From: Macrolepiota albuminosa
Lineage: Eukaryota > Basidiomycota > Agaricomycetes > Agaricales > Agaricaceae
Assembly (NCBI GenBank): GCA_027475525.1
Contig: JAMWFC010000079.1
Span: forward strand, 124,001-188,000
Direction: 5' to 3'
Length of the DNA stretch: 64,000 nt
Positions 1 to 13,628 of this stretch are shown one piece after another; positions within the stretch are counted from its first letter, which is position 1; each line of letters opens with the position of its first letter. The notes below the pieces were generated by a model. It was not told where the DNA came from, ran no database searches, and was given only the letters and a program-made list of their open reading frames with translations. Position numbers and translations under genes: made by a program.

Positions 1-66
1 AATTGATATCAGTTCGAATGTCCATTAAAGTTGCCTCAGGGTAACCTTTATCTACCGTCCAATATC

Positions 67-3000
67 ATGGCAATCGAAGATATCATTGTTGACAAGTATT
101 TCTCTTCTCGACCTTATTATAATGGCTGCTCATTGTCTTTGTTGTGTATAGCGAAAGCAGATCTAGCAATCAAGACCAATTGAAATACCTCCATACTACG
201 CATGGCGGTGCCATTGACGGTGCCGGTTCATATGGTTGCTCGACTATTATGCACAACTCCCTTTATCTGGCATTACTCGTATCGGTGCCATTGACGGTGC
301 CGGTTCATATGGTTGCTCGACTATTATGCACAACTCCCTTTATCTGGCATTACTCGTATCCCCCTAATGTTACTTCTTCCTCGCGAATATGGTACACTAA
401 CCAGTAAAGACTCCCTGCTACAGGTAAATTGATATATATATTTTATTTTGTTTGAGCAGCTCTGATTGCTTTTCAAGCTTGTAAAGACTCCCTGCTACAG
501 GTAAATTGATATATATATTTTATTTTGTTTGAGCAGCTCTGATTGCTTTTCAAGCTTTGAGGCATGTTGGTGGGCTGGAACGTCCACGTATCGTCGTCGA
601 GGCGGATCGAGCATTGTGGAGAGTGTTGTTCTCGGCAGCTCAGGGTGGTGACCTGCTAACCAAGCTGTCATCTGCCTTGAATACCTTAACTGATCAAATC
701 AACGAAGCGGCTCCTGCTTGGATTGAAATCGTATCTGTCCCTTCACCTCTGCCTTGAATACCTTAACTGATCAAATCAACGAAGTGGCTCCTGCTTGGAT
801 TGAAATCGTATCTGTCCCTTCACCTCTAAGAAGCCCCCGCTTGATGCTTCGCGTGTTCTTTGATTGCTGCATCGACCACTTCAACGAGCGACAAAGCCGA
901 ACAAGATGATGATGCAAGCCCGTTGTTTGGACCCGCTCCATTCCCTGTTGGATTGGTTGACTTACCAGGACCCCTTATTTGCTTGGCAAGCCCGTCAGGT
1001 CACGTAGATATTCCTCATCCAACCGTTGGTGACAAGCCTCATGGTAATGAGCAGTCTTCACCTACAGCCCGTCAGGTCACGTAGATATTCCTCATCCAAC
1101 CGTCGGCAACAAGCCTCATGGTAATGAGCAGTCTTCACCTACGCGACCTAAAATTCAGACAACTCGACCATTTCTCCAGATTTAGGGGACCTTATGGACG
1201 TGTCACCTGATATCTCCAATAACAATGCTGAGGATACCCGTCTTGACCCGTCCCCTTGTACAGATGCACTCGACCGTGCATTGGAAGACCCCACGGGATC
1301 CAAAAACTATAACAAGTTAACCAATGTCCCTTCCTCTCCAAATACCGTCCATGCCTTGGATGACGCTATGGACGTGTCGCCCGTTATTTCGAATCGTGAA
1401 GTTGAGGATTCCCCCGAACCGGACCCCATGGACGTGGCACCCAACGTTTCAAATTGTGACATTGAGGATTCCCCTGCAGGTGCCCGTGAGCATACTAATT
1501 CCAATACAGCACCTGCTACTGGGGCATTTATTCCCAGGACAGACGTACCGGATGGAGAACAGGTGACACCCGTAGTTACCGGTATTGGTTCACTAACTTT
1601 AGACAACGCCTCCGAGACAGCAGTTAACGACGATTTGCCTACTTCCGACCCGGCGGTGACTGTCGGCTCCGCTAAGACTTCGAAAGGAAAGCGGAGAAAG
1701 TCAGCGCGTATTGCGGCCAAAAACAAGCGACGTAATACGGCACCCTTGACACCTAGGAAGAGGAAACAAAACTACACGAGTAAGGCTCATGTAGACTCTG
1801 ATAGCGCTAGCGAGCCTCCCACGATGGACTCAGATAACGATAGCGATTCCTCCAACGACTCCGCTGAGGGAACGGCGGTTGCTTCACCCATTGAAAATGT
1901 TGAGACGGATCGGGGTTACATTGACCTGACCCTTGAGTCTACGGTGAGTTACTGTCTATGCGTTGATCAACTGGCTGTGATTCTGGGTTTAGGATGATGA
2001 GGATAGCCATACCGTCAAAGCTCCGAATCGTCTTGATCTCTCAGAACCATGGATTCTCCGTGGGTTTAGGATGATGAGGATAGCCATACCGTCAAAGCTC
2101 CGAATCGTCTTGATCTCTCAGAACCATGGATTCTCCACGAAGGGGACACCGTACATATACCATTGTCTGGCGGCGATGGGATGTTTGAATACACACCAAG
2201 ATTTCATGTGCGTATATATTCTATTCCGTTCTAGTAGCCTCGACCCTCATCTGTGAAGGTGATGACTCAAACTGAGTATCACTCTTCCTCTTCACTTGCT
2301 CTCTCCAAAACCTTAACGTCGCATTCTTGTATTCTTGTCATTGGGGACCAGCATATTGACCCAGGTTTCAATGCATGCTCCTTATCAGACATATGCGTCT
2401 TGGACAATGTTATCCAGGTGCATGGTACACTCAAGCTCCTTTGTAACATTTTTATTATCTTTAATTTTAATTCCTTTTCCCACAGATTTCACCATATCTG
2501 GTACCGAGCGTTTAAAGCATGCGACACCTCGGGATCTTCTAAGGACGCTAGAATCTTCGTACCCAAGATCATTAAGTGCTTTGGATATCCCTGCCTCCCT
2601 AGAAACTTTCCCACGCCTCCCGTTCTCGAGCGACTCGGCTGTCTGGGGAAAAGTTCAAGGTCACGGGTACTGTAAAGTGGACGATTTTTATCCAATTTCC
2701 GATATGCGATGGAATCTTGCTTCCACCAGTGGCACCCACCATTACTGGCACATCGACGCCAATGGTTTTGCTACATTGATATGCGATGGAATCTTGCTTC
2801 CACCAGTGGCACCCACCATTACTGGCACATCGACGCCAATGGTTTTGCTACATTCGTCTTCATCAGACTGGCGCGAAGTTGTGGTTTGTGGTGGCGCCCA
2901 AATCTGGAAATTACAATGACTTCGGAGCATGGACCTTTACGTTAACGATTTCTACACCAGAAAGCCAAACGATGAAAAGTGGGACGTCGAGCTCCTTGTT

Positions 3001-4383
3001 CTGCAGCCGGGTTCCATGCTGTTTGTCAACTGATTATTTCTTTTCCTTGTATTATTTACTGATAATGTATTATTACAGCATCATGCGCCCGTGCTTGCCT
3101 CATGCCGTAGTTACTCCAATACCTACAATATGCTGTGGGGGTCATTTCTACAATACATCGACTCTCGCTGCCTCAATAATCGGCTTGTATCACCATTACA
3201 TTGCTTCAACATCAATATCCAACACGGACCACAGTCCCGCATCAGACACGGTGCTGATGTGCCTCCTCATGTATTTTGTCCTTGTTCTTGTTGATTTGGT
3301 GACCGATCATGGTACGTGAAGTCATCGTCACATCTGTTTATACCATTCACGTATGTGCAGATTACGACAATGGTCACGTTCCAAACACAAACTCATGGGA
3401 CGGCGTGCTGATACTTCTTCATTTATGCAACTATTTTGAATTGCATGATGCACTTGCGCCTTCGGACCATGCTTGGAACGGCGATCTTCGATCCTTTGAG
3501 GTGTCCATAAAAAACCGGGTCCGCGCACGAAGGCTGATGTACTGGTTCTTCTCCAATCACAAACTCGAAAGCGAGTCCGATGGCAGTATCATAACGGGTC
3601 TGCCTGCGCTTGAACACATATCGTCTCGGTTCCTGGCTATCCATGCTTGTGTACTTATGCACTACAAAAAAATCACATGGCTGAATCATATACGCGGTTC
3701 TCTCGGTTCCTGGCTATCCATGCTTGTGTACTTATGCACTACAAAAAAATCACATGGCTGAATCATATACGCGGTTCTGACACAGATACACCCCCGTCAA
3801 CAACTTGTATCAATATCCAATCCGTCCTCCATGACGGACCTGCCTGGAAGGCGTACACCCTTGTCCGTCCGCGTCTTGGTGCTTCCGATGTCATCCTGCT
3901 GAATTAACGTTTGCCTGGAGGGGCAGCCGATACATTATTCGCAAAGTTCCAACAGTTGACTTCCGTGAGTGTTTTCCGCATATAAGTTCTGACATTTTTT
4001 CATACTTCCTCAGCTTATCCATACATTGATGGTTATGTTTGGCAGGATTCCACGATTGCACGCCAACTCGGCGTCACACTCACAAATTTCAATCCCCGAT
4101 GCAAAGAAGACGCTGACTTGTCTTGCTGGGTCAAATTTTCTGTCGATGAATTAAAAACTTACAATGCCTGCCCCGAGGCCGGTTATATCAGTGACACCCC
4201 CCCCAAATCTCCTGTTCTCGCTCCTACAGATACGCCCCGTAGTCCCAGCCAAGCAAGTGATAAATCGAGTAGCTCAAGCAGTGAAGACGAATCATCAGAC
4301 AGGCCTGGTAAGTTGCTCAGTACAGGTGTCGATATTGTACTCATTCGCTTAATCTAGCTGCTAAGCGAATCCGACGGTCGTAG
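67..4383 (+). pseudogene. JmjC-like Fe(II)/2-oxoglutarate oxygenase gene, multi-exon, frame-damaged
   Basis: The N-terminal part (about 1194-1950) is acidic and Ser/Thr-rich, has three short MDVSP/MDVAP-type repeats and a basic patch (GKRRKSARIAAKNKRR, about 1688-1735). The catalytic part begins near 2487. It has an iron-binding H-x-D in HYWHIDANGFATF (about 2738-2776), then TGAKLWFVVAPKSGN, an LQPGSMLF strand, and a distal His in LPHAVVT followed by CGGHFY (about 3095-3150). This order is that of the JmjC-like proteins expanded in Agaricomycetes. The C-terminus is Ser-rich and ends in a basic AKRIRRS tail (stop 4381-4383), which suggests a nuclear protein. Seven 77-base duplications break the frame; collapsing them helps, but extra single-base slips remain near 2865, 2930 and 3070, so the copy is decayed or poorly sequenced. 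Introns are visible (for example 4310-4357). The ATG at 67 is only a guess. The substrate is unknown. Confidence 0.6.
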
Positions 4384-4802
4384 CGTAGCGTTTGTTATTT
4401 GTTGTAGTTTATGTCGCCGCCTTTTTTTAGTCCGTTTGTCCAATTATCATGTATACCATCAAACAAGACGGTACAACATCCAGTGTCTGAAACAAATAAG
4501 ATTGGTAAATTGTTTACCGCGCAGAAGACGGTAAAAATGCTCAGACGGTACAACATCCAGTGTCTGAAACAAATAAGATTGGTAAATTGTTTACCGCGCA
4601 GAAGACGGTAAAAATGCTCATCCAATATTTATGTCACGCTAGAGTAACCTGCTGTTGTAAGCTGCTCCAGCAGCGGTTTATGTAAGCTGACACTACAGCA
4701 ACAGTTTATGTAAGCTGATGCTCCACTGCTGTTGTAAGCTGCTCCAGCAGCGGTTTATGTAAGCTGACACTACAGCAACAGTTTATGTAAGCTGATGCTC
4801 CA
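206..4802. repeat. Nine 77-base-period tandem duplications (assembly-type scars)
   Basis: First copies start at 206, 404, 671, 989, 1984, 2701, 3624, 4466 and 4649. In every case the second copy starts exactly 77 bases later. Most pairs are identical over 76-78 bases; the pair at 671 has one mismatch and the pair at 989 has three. They fall in exons and introns alike and shift frames in the JmjC-like gene. The one at 4649 doubles part of a 28-base-repeat array. Confidence 0.95.
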
Positions 4803-4820
4803 GCAGTCATTTACATAATC
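4649..4820 (-). repeat. Short interspersed repeat array, left copy
   Basis: The minus strand carries units of the form GCTTACATAAAC followed by a GCTGGAGC-type block. This is the same family as the arrays at 13044-13234 and 18541-18650, but in inverted orientation relative to them. The array is artificially lengthened by a 77-base duplication at 4649. It begins about 270 bases after the JmjC-like gene stop and ends just before the Helitron gene's stop codon. Confidence 0.8.
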
Positions 4821-4840
4821 TACCACTTCCATTGACGTGA

Positions 4841-7800
4841 TCAATCTCTCCTGATGTATACAGCCAACGTGGCTGTCCTGGAATTGCACTTTGACATATC
4901 AATCAAGCTCATAGATTCACTTTCCTTTATCATTTTATATCCAGTTGTCAATCCGTCATGATGCCAAGATTTGTTAGATGAAGATACGTAGCGGCTTGAA
5001 AAATGAGAGTTGCCAAAATATATAACTCCTTTTAGTGTGTACTTACTCACCCTCAAAGAATCAACGGTCGTGATTTCAAGCCTCTTATCCACGTCGACTG
5101 ATACACTTGATATATCAAAATAGATAATCGGAGGGGCCATCAGAAACTGAGAAACCTTGATTAGTCGTCTCGCACATGAATCACACCTTGTGCTTGTATA
5201 GCACCAAAAGTCATCAACATGCTCACGAATGGATGGTCTTCCTGGCGTCAGTATGATCATTACTGATTTCGATTTCACTCTCCGACGTCATCAACATGCT
5301 CACGAATGGATGGTCTTCCTGGCGTCAGTATGATCATTACTGATTTCATTTCACTCTCCGACGGGCCATGGCATGGTGAGCTGGACAGACCATAAACAAA
5401 TCAAGCACATCTGACACGTTGACAGATAGTTCGTTAATCAAAGAGTGTACAGACGTGTATTCACCAAACGGGAACTCTCTGTGATTCCTCTGAGACAGCT
5501 TGGTCCAAAGCCATTCCCTGGTCTCCTCAAGGGCCTCATGATCTCCTGGGGCAATACTATGGAAATCCTTCACTAGATGTTTGTTTAGATGCGGGCTCAA
5601 TGCACTAAGCTTTCGAGACCATTCTAGAGGATCTTCTCGCCATAAATTGTATATAATAGACAATACAGAATCGTATGCGCAACTGTTCAGCGAGACCATT
5701 CTAGAGGATCTTCTCGCCATAAATTGTATATAATAGACAATACAGAATCGTATGCACAACTGTTCAGCTTCCATGAACAGGCAAAGGGGGACAAGTACCT
5801 TGCAAAATAGACAGACTATCTGCGTGACTCAACCGTCGGCGTTTGCTTGGACCATGCTCAATGTCTTCCTGCATCTTCCGTTTTCCTGTGCTGCATGGAT
5901 CCTTGTATACCTTGGCCCCTCTGGCAGGGATGAAAGTGTTTTTGGGCAATGGCCTTTCTTGTAGCGGCCTCTCTCTTGATATTATATGCCAATTGATATC
6001 TATGTACCCTGAATCATCAAATTGATCGTTTTTACCCCATCTCAGGGACGGATGCAAATGAGGAGGAAAGTATGTGTCACTTTTGCATTGTCTAAACGAT
6101 GCTATCAAATTGGACCGTCTTGGAGCGTCATGGAAACCCTTTGGCAGCTTCCCTACATACCTCAGCCTCATTATCTCATCCAGCAACTCTAAATCCCGGA
6201 ACTCCTGATGTAGTGCGCCAGTTGCTTTTCCTTGAATGACGGTTCTGTCAAATCCACATATTATAATAGTGCCGGCTGCAGTAGCGCTTTGGGACAGTGC
6301 TGTATAGTAAGCCTGATGGGATTGACATTTGAACAAGTCAACAGGATTAAAAGGCCTAGTCTTCCCTTGGCTAGCGTAATCGGTTATAGCATAGTTGACG
6401 AGTATTTCGATTTGTGATTGCAAAATTGTAATCTTTTGGTCGTTAGGTAGACTGCATTCAGTCAAAACAGTGCTTCTAGTTATTGGTACTACGTCTTCAG
6501 GAAGACCTTCTATTTGTACGTGATGCGGTGGATTCTTCAGTTTTACAAACAGCGTGTCTATCATACGTTGACCAACAGAACCCGTACATGACTTCCATCC
6601 ATATACGTAACCTTCTTGACCATTTGTGATACAGAGCTCGGTGGCAATGTTAGTCTTAATGATAATAGGTAAGTCGACGCATAGCGACAGTTTGCCTGCA
6701 ACTTGACCAGATGTGGATGACGGAGGCTGCTCCCATAGAATATTCTGAATAGAGGAGTGTAGAGGAACTCTGTTTCTACCTGATGCTCCTCGACCTTTAC
6801 CTTGGCATGTGCTCTCGTCACCCTTGTCAAGTACAGTATCTTCGCTAAAGAAATCTGTCAGCTCGAGTCCACTCTCCAGGGCAAATCTGCTACTTCCAAC
6901 CACATTGACAGCATCTTTATCTATGTTGTGTGCTGTTATGATAGACACATTACGGAAGTCATCATTGAGAAGCAAGGAGTCTGAAAGATTGGAGACTCGC
7001 CGAGACTCCAGGAACTGGATATCGTCTTTGGTGCATGCTCGATACCTCATGTTAGCGAGGGCCGTTCTAAAGGATTTGTCGTCTGGACTTTGCATTGTCT
7101 GTCTCATATTCTGTCTCAATATGACTACTGTAGTAACCTGGTGCCAAACTGCTTTACCCAATGCAGCCTTTTGTTCGTTCAGATCTATAGATTGCATACC
7201 CACACTGCAGTAACCTGGTGCCAAACTGCTTTACCCAATGCAGCCTTTTGTTCGTTCAGATCTATAGATTGCATACCCACACTGCGACTGTACAGCGCTG
7301 CATTCTCACGGCCAGTTACTGGCGGCAGCTGAGCAAAATCGCCAGCAAACACCATGTTCATACCACCAAAAGGGAGGTGCAACAGACCTGTAATCTGAGC
7401 AAGGTGCGCTGATATCTTGTACATATCCCTGTAAGACAACATGGACACTTCGTCAAAAAATACATATTGCACCCCGATAAGGCATGACTTTACTTGAGCC
7501 AGTTGTGCCGGAGAGTCACGTACCATATCATTAATTCCAAACAGATAATGGTAAGTCGATCCACCTAACAATGATGCTGCGGTGCCGGTAGGAGCAACCA
7601 CTGCAAACCTATGAGATTCTCCACGGGCTGCAAAGTATTGGGACAGTGCCTTAAGCACCTGCGTTTTCCCGGTGCCCCCCATACCCCCCATATACATTCT
7701 CAACTGTTCGGGGTTAGAAGTGGCAGCGTGGTTAGCCACTATTCTAAATGCTCTGGTTTGTTCCTCATTGAGATTGAAACTGGTAGTAATTTCGGATATA

Positions 7801-10800
7801 GTGGGTTCCCATTTGATATTCAAATGTTTTTTCTCTAGGAAACTACGATCACATACTTCCACAATGCCTGGCTTGTTTTGTTCATCCAATCTTCCAACGT
7901 GCTGTTCATGAACAGACGACATGTCTTTTTGCCTATCTTTTAGTATGGATGCACGAGTTTCACTGACCTTATGTCTCCAGTAAGTACTGGGCATGTCTGA
8001 CACAGAAGGTGAATGCTTCGTTGTAACAGGGGAGGTTTGGCCCATTACAGGCTTATCCCAATTCAGGCTCGTCATGGTGGAAGTCATAATAGCCATATCT
8101 CTCCGACGTTTTAGTTCGGTTTTGCCAAGCTCATTACTACAGTCAAGGTCTATCCCATAGTCCTCAGGTTGTCCGTTATCTTACGTTTTAGTTCGGTTTT
8201 GCCAAGCTCATTACTACAGTCAAGGTCTATCCCATAGTCCTCAGGTTGTCCGTTATCTTCATTGTCCATATGATCCTTTTGTTCGATATCTCTGACATTG
8301 GAAACTGAATTGTCCATTCCCGGGAATGCCACACCGCCTCGCTTCAACTGTGCATAGAAATGATATCTCTGACATTGGAAACTGAATTGTCCATTCCCGG
8401 GAATGCCACACCGCCTCGCTTCAACTGTGCATAGAAATTGTCACGGGCATCCAAACACTCATACTTAATATTCATATTAGCCATAAGACACAGTTGCCTT
8501 TCAGTAAAATGATGGTTGTCAAATGCCGTGCTCCATAAATCATACTTGTTTTTTAAATCAGCACCTGAACACCAAGGCTTGAATAAGGTAAGCATTGTGA
8601 CGCAGTATTTGTCTCTATCCACTTGTTTTTTAAATCAGCACCTGAACACCAAGGCTTGAATAAGGTAAGCATTGTGACGCAGTATTTGTCTCTATCCCCT
8701 TTATCATGCCTTGGAAGAGTAGGACCAATGAAATTGGGCACGCGCTTCTGCCCTGGCAGATATACAAGGGTAGCATGGGAGTCCGACAAGGGATGATCGT
8801 CTGTAAAGTTGACGGTCAGCGTGTTGGCCGATTTAGACTTGCAACTTTTGTTCCCTCTACGAGTTGATTTTACTCGTTCGCATCTAGAAGCCCATTCGTA
8901 CAATGTCATGTTGCGCAATTCTATGCCACGGTATATGTAGTCAAACACAGGAGATAGTCCCACCACTCGGCCTTTCTTTCTGATGATCGCTATTTTGTCA
9001 GATCCGTATGAACTGTCAGTTGGCTGATCGTCGGGCCAAGCACGTTTGACCTCGCGGACAAAGCTGGGCCAATGAAGATTGGTGAATTTATGGTCGGTGT
9101 AATGATCAGAGTTACCAAGAAGGTACATACATATCATCGGGGAACCCATTTCTGACTTTGCACTCATTACATTAGCCATTTTTGTCATGAGAGACCTTGC
9201 TTTTTCTTGCTGTGGAAGAGGTCCGTTAACAATATCTTGGTATTTTGTGAGCACTGTGCCAACGGCCTCAAATGCTGTGTACGTTTTAAGCAATGATTTA
9301 GTTATATATTTAGTGACATATAAAAGGACACCCCTGACCACCGTTCCTGAATGAAGACTAGTTACATCAGTGTTGCATCTAAACAAATAACTCAAAGATG
9401 CGGTGAATGTGTTCAGCCATGGTTCCGCTTTACACATATTGAGCGCACCTGTTAGAGGGTCAAATAACTCAAAGATGCGGTGAATGTGTTCAGCCATGGT
9501 TCCGCTTTACACATATTGAGCGCACCTGTTAGAGGGTCGACTTCAGTCTGTTGGAAGAGTTCTTTGGGAAACCGAGCCTTACATCTGCCCCATTTGTTGT
9601 CTAGACACCCTTTATTCTCTTTGCCTAATTTTTTACTTCCGTCCTTCTTATATGATGTATGGCAGGTATGCACATTTGACCTAAATACAATGTCATCTAC
9701 AGTGTTACAGAATTGAGTCCACCAATTAGATGTCTCCTCACATCCGACACACTCCTGGGGCAGTGCCTGAGGATCAGATTGACCAGCATCGGGTATATTG
9801 TCCGTAGAAGCATCATGGGCTGTTGGTACTGAGAGTTTGTTGATTGAAGTTTCTTGTTTACTCCGACACAAATGATCGGGAGGAGGGGGCTGGGGCATCG
9901 TCCGCCTGAGAGTTTGTTGATTGAAGTTTCTTGTTTACTCCGACACAAATGATCGGGAGGAGGGGGCTGGGGCATCGTCCGCGTGGGATCAATATATTCT
10001 GGCATCTTCTTGATTTTTCAATGTTATCTATTACTTCGTCCATTGTCCCAGTGGAAGTCGCCGGTGAAGGCAGATTCCAGATATTCCACTAGGGCCCTCT
10101 GAAAATCAGATGAGGGGTCCATGATTTTCCGACGAGCTTCCTCAGGTGATAGACTTCCACGAAGCCAAAGGAGCATATGCAGATGCAAGGTAAGTCTACC
10201 TTGCTGCTCGACTGTCCCGTAGTATGCAGACGTGTGACCGTACAAGCCTTCGTGTTCAGTATCAACACCCAATACGTGCTTTATGAAAGCAGACACCATA
10301 AAATGAAAGAATCTGGCCCCTGCAACAGGATTATGTGCAATAAGTCAATATGCAGTGTCAGAAGGTAATAATATATCAGGTTCAAACTTTATATTATCAC
10401 CGGCATAGTACAGACATATAGGGTGTCTGATATCCACAGGCGACAACATTATAAACCAAGAAGGCGCGCCTTTGTCAATCACTAATGACCATATCTCGTT
10501 TCTCATATGCTTTTTTGTTATTGGAGACCCGTCGATCCGGCCCGACACAGCATCAACGTCTTCAATAACTTTGAAACATTTCTGTTCCTCCTGGTTCGTG
10601 GGCTTGATAATCTCGCCTTTGGCCATACAATCAGCCATACTTCTGAGTAATTCCACATCGAGACTTGCTATGCGTTCAGCAATATGAGCAAAGTCGTTTC
10701 TTTCAATCGCCAGAAACCCCCCTGTAGTTGCGGCTCTGATCTGCTCGTGACTGAATGCCGCAAAGGGAAAGCCAGTATCTCTCTGGAACCGCTTATCATG

Positions 10801-12888
10801 ATACATGAGGAGATTGCCTTTGTGAACCTTAACAGAGATACAGCCTTTTACATAGCCTGGACCCCCAAAGCCATACGGAAACAACCAGGGAAACATTTGA
10901 GGATAAACAGTTGCGTCCTTCATCCAATTAACCGGATGGGATGAATGTCCAACTAGCAGTGCTTTGCCATTGGAGTGCCAGTGCTTTAAAGCAATACCTT
11001 TAAGCTCATCTTTTGGGATGAATGTCCAACTAGCAGTGCTTTGCCATTGGAGTGCCAGTGCTTTAAAGCAATACCTTTAAGCTCATCTTTTGTTTTGCTG
11101 ATAGGCTCTCACCCGTCAGCCATGCACGACAAAAGGACAATCCCCAGCTGATACCCCATTATCTCATCAACTTTGTAAACGGCAGGGTCAACTGTTCTGT
11201 TTTCCTCCAGAGACTCTTTGTAAACGATCTTTACTGGTGGTGTATCTTCTGGATAGTCGTCAAGATTGCTATCGCATATTTCAATGTCCATATAAGCAGA
11301 ATGATTAAGCTTGAGCCATTCCAATGCCTGCTTCACAGCATTTTGGCGGACAAGCAAAGGCAATCGTTTGAGATCTTCCCCAGTAGGCTGACAAGGCCCT
11401 GTAAATAGAATAGCTAAAACATCATCCATGTCAGCCCTCGGAGGAGGCAGTACATGGTAAACCTTTTCAACGGGAGATTCAAAAGCAATCAAATGTGCGT
11501 TCATTTTGCTGAGACCCGAGGACGACACGTGTGTGAAACAGAGAGACCTACGTACTTTGGCGACAAGGAGCTGTTCAACCCAATTTAAACGGGATAAAAC
11601 AACTGGAACAGCACCAATCCAAAAACCGTTTGCAAGTGCATACTTAGGAACTTTGCCCTTCAACAATGGGATCCTGCACTCTGAACAGACAGAATTGCAT
11701 CTATGATCCAACACCGGGCCTTTTATTTCTCTCACAGATTCCGTTCCTGAATGCCTCTCCACTCTGGTAACTCCTTTCTTTGGCAGATAACACACCGAGA
11801 AACCCTTTCATACTTTTTAGAGTATGCATATCCTTAACTGGGCGCAGCAAACCACAAACAGCGCAACCGCTTTGAGAAACCCTTTCATACTTTTTAGAGT
11901 ATGCATATCCTTAACTGGGCGCAGCAAACCACAAACAGCGCAACCGCTTTCTTCTATTGTGCTGGACCTGTTTTGTTGCAAAAGTCGCGTATGATTTGAG
12001 TAGTTAGGCTTGGTGTAAGAGGCGCAGGAGGAAATTCGGGCTTGTCAGGGCCCCGAACATCTGCCTCAAGAACAACTTCATGCTTTTGATTATGCACCAC
12101 GGAGCGTCTCAGCGTGTTTCTTGCTTGTGAACTGAGATCAGCTGTCAATACAGTAGACCAACTAACACATTTTGAGCAACTGTGAGAATTAAACAAATCA
12201 CTTGGATGTGACGCTCTAAAACGCTTAGGGAGCGCAATCCCATGTATACACGCTACGGATCGTAGCTGCTTCAACGTGAGATGTTGTGAAAGGGTAGACA
12301 AAGGCAGCCTAGCATGCATGTACCCTGCAGTAATCGGGTACGACAGCAAACCAACATCATCTGCATGATTGATGAATTTGAATACGTGCCACAGGTTGTG
12401 TTTGCCCTGACTCGCGTCGATGTACGTATCTACTTGTGCAAAGGAGAACGCATAAGTTTTACCACCGCCTATAGGTCTGAGGACACGTTTAGGTTTACAA
12501 AGCGATCTTTGATGTCCAAGGGACTTGCGCGCAGACAATCAACCACTCCTACGGTAAGCTCTAGACGCAGATAGATGCGAATACCCTAATATTCTAAGCC
12601 CAGGTACCACAAATGATTTTACTGCAGAAAGGGTTGAGCTAATAACAATGTGTTGGTCCAAACAAGGCCATGTATCAGGCAAACGGTATCCATGCAGTAA
12701 AGTTTTGATAGCAAATGCAACATTACATACATTGTTCCTCATCGCGTGGTTACACAACATAGGACCTAGGTGGCATCGACGCAGGCACGCTAGAAAATCG
12801 TGACTACATTGTTCCTCATCGCGTGGTTACACAACATAGGACCTAGGTGGCATCGACGCAGGCACGCTAGAAAATCGTGACGGGACAT
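4841..12888 (-). pseudogene. Helitron Rep/PIF1 helicase with C-terminal cysteine-protease-like domain
   Basis: This is the rolling-circle transposase of a Helitron. From the ATG at 12888 it reads: a Cys-rich N-terminus and a DUF6570-like region (11.1-11.8 kb); the Helitron_like_N domain (10.3-10.9 kb); a Rep nuclease with an HUH motif (LTLHLHMLLW, about 10170-10200) and a two-tyrosine YVTKYITK motif (about 9300-9330); then a PIF1 helicase with Walker A GGTGKT (about 7670), Walker B VFFDEVSML (about 7460), FAGDFAQLPPV and YAITDYASQGKT. A last domain has NSCAYDS (about 5670) and a downstream GNSHFSSRYV..HDG, resembling the Cys and His boxes of ubiquitin-hydrolase-type proteases. Eleven 77-base duplications shift the frame; collapsing them gives roughly 2,400 codons. 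Remaining damage includes in-frame TGA at 12539-12541 and near 10345, and indels near 10010-10045. It is therefore probably non-autonomous today. Confidence 0.88.
5210..12881. repeat. Eleven 77-base-period tandem duplications inside the Helitron gene
   Basis: First copies start at 5210, 5614, 7132, 8106, 8285, 8544, 9384, 9829, 10938, 11797 and 12728, each followed by a second copy 77 bases later. At 7132 the duplicated stretch encodes the same peptide twice (VGMQSIDLNEQKAALGKAVW); removing one copy joins the two helicase frames without loss. The 5210 pair differs by one base indel and only one version keeps the frame open. The 5614 pair has one substitution. Confidence 0.95.
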
Positions 12889-13545
12889 GAGGGATTGCAT
12901 CACAAAAAGTCGCGTTATCCTGCATCATTTGAACGTCGCGGGAACAGTCAAAACTCTACAATAATATAACCAGGGCATATAGAACCGACAAAAAACATAG
13001 CACCAATTAGGTATGTTGACCCTAAAAAAGGGAAATAAACCATCGCTGGAGTGACAGCTTACATAAACCACTGCTGGAGCGACAGCTTATATAAACCATT
13101 GCTGGAGTGATAGCTTACATAAACCACCGCTAGAGCAATAGCTTACATAATCCACTGCTGGAGCAACAGCTTATATAAACCACCGCTAGAGCGACAGCTT
13201 ACATAAACCACCGCTAGAGCGACAGCCTACATAAACAAGCATTAACACAGTAAATACCACCGAAGGTAACGCGACGAAAGATTCACTCAGTGAACAAACG
13301 GTCAAACAGACAACGGCTCAAAAAGTCTATATCGAGACTATCTCAAAACAACGCGACACAAAAACGACTGCTCAAGGTAACAAGTAAACGTCCGATGGCT
13401 AGATGGCTAAGGTCACAACTGAGGTCACATACGCCCGCCTGCCTCCCATGAAGGTAACAAGTAAACGTCCGATGGCTAGATGGCTAAGGTCACAACTGAG
13501 GTCACATACGCCCGCCTGCCTCCCATGCAGAAGGTCGCTGAATAA

Positions 13546-13585
<40 letters not shown>

Positions 13586-13628
13586 GGCAGTCGACCAGCA
13601 AAGACAGAAGGAGCGGTGAAAGCAGGAA
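12889..13628. other. Non-coding spacer between Helitron gene and unknown gene
   Basis: No convincing reading frame is seen. The stretch contains the 28-base repeat array (13044-13234), a 77-base duplication at 13374, and an AT dinucleotide plus poly-T run at about 13541-13585. Short frames called here are composed of the microsatellite and are not credible genes. Confidence 0.7.
13044..13234 (+). repeat. Array of seven 28-base repeats
   Basis: Seven head-to-tail units of about 28 bases follow the pattern GCTGGAGYRACAGCTTA then YATAAACCACY, with a few transitions between units. There are no unique spacers, so this is not a CRISPR array. The units match those at 18541-18650 in the same orientation and those at 4649-4820 in reverse. 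Such subterminal arrays are typical of DNA transposon ends; the array lies just upstream of the Helitron start codon. Confidence 0.85.

Noticed and set aside
4639..4642. Helitron 3' end (CTAG after the GCTGC..GCAGC hairpin on the minus strand)
   Set aside because: The distance from the hairpin is about 18 bases instead of 10-12, and the next base is C rather than the usual T; no matching TC 5' end was found.
13044..13234. CRISPR-like array of 28-base repeats
   Set aside because: The units are directly adjacent with no unique spacers, drift between copies and recur inverted elsewhere in a eukaryotic genome; a transposon subterminal repeat explains them better.
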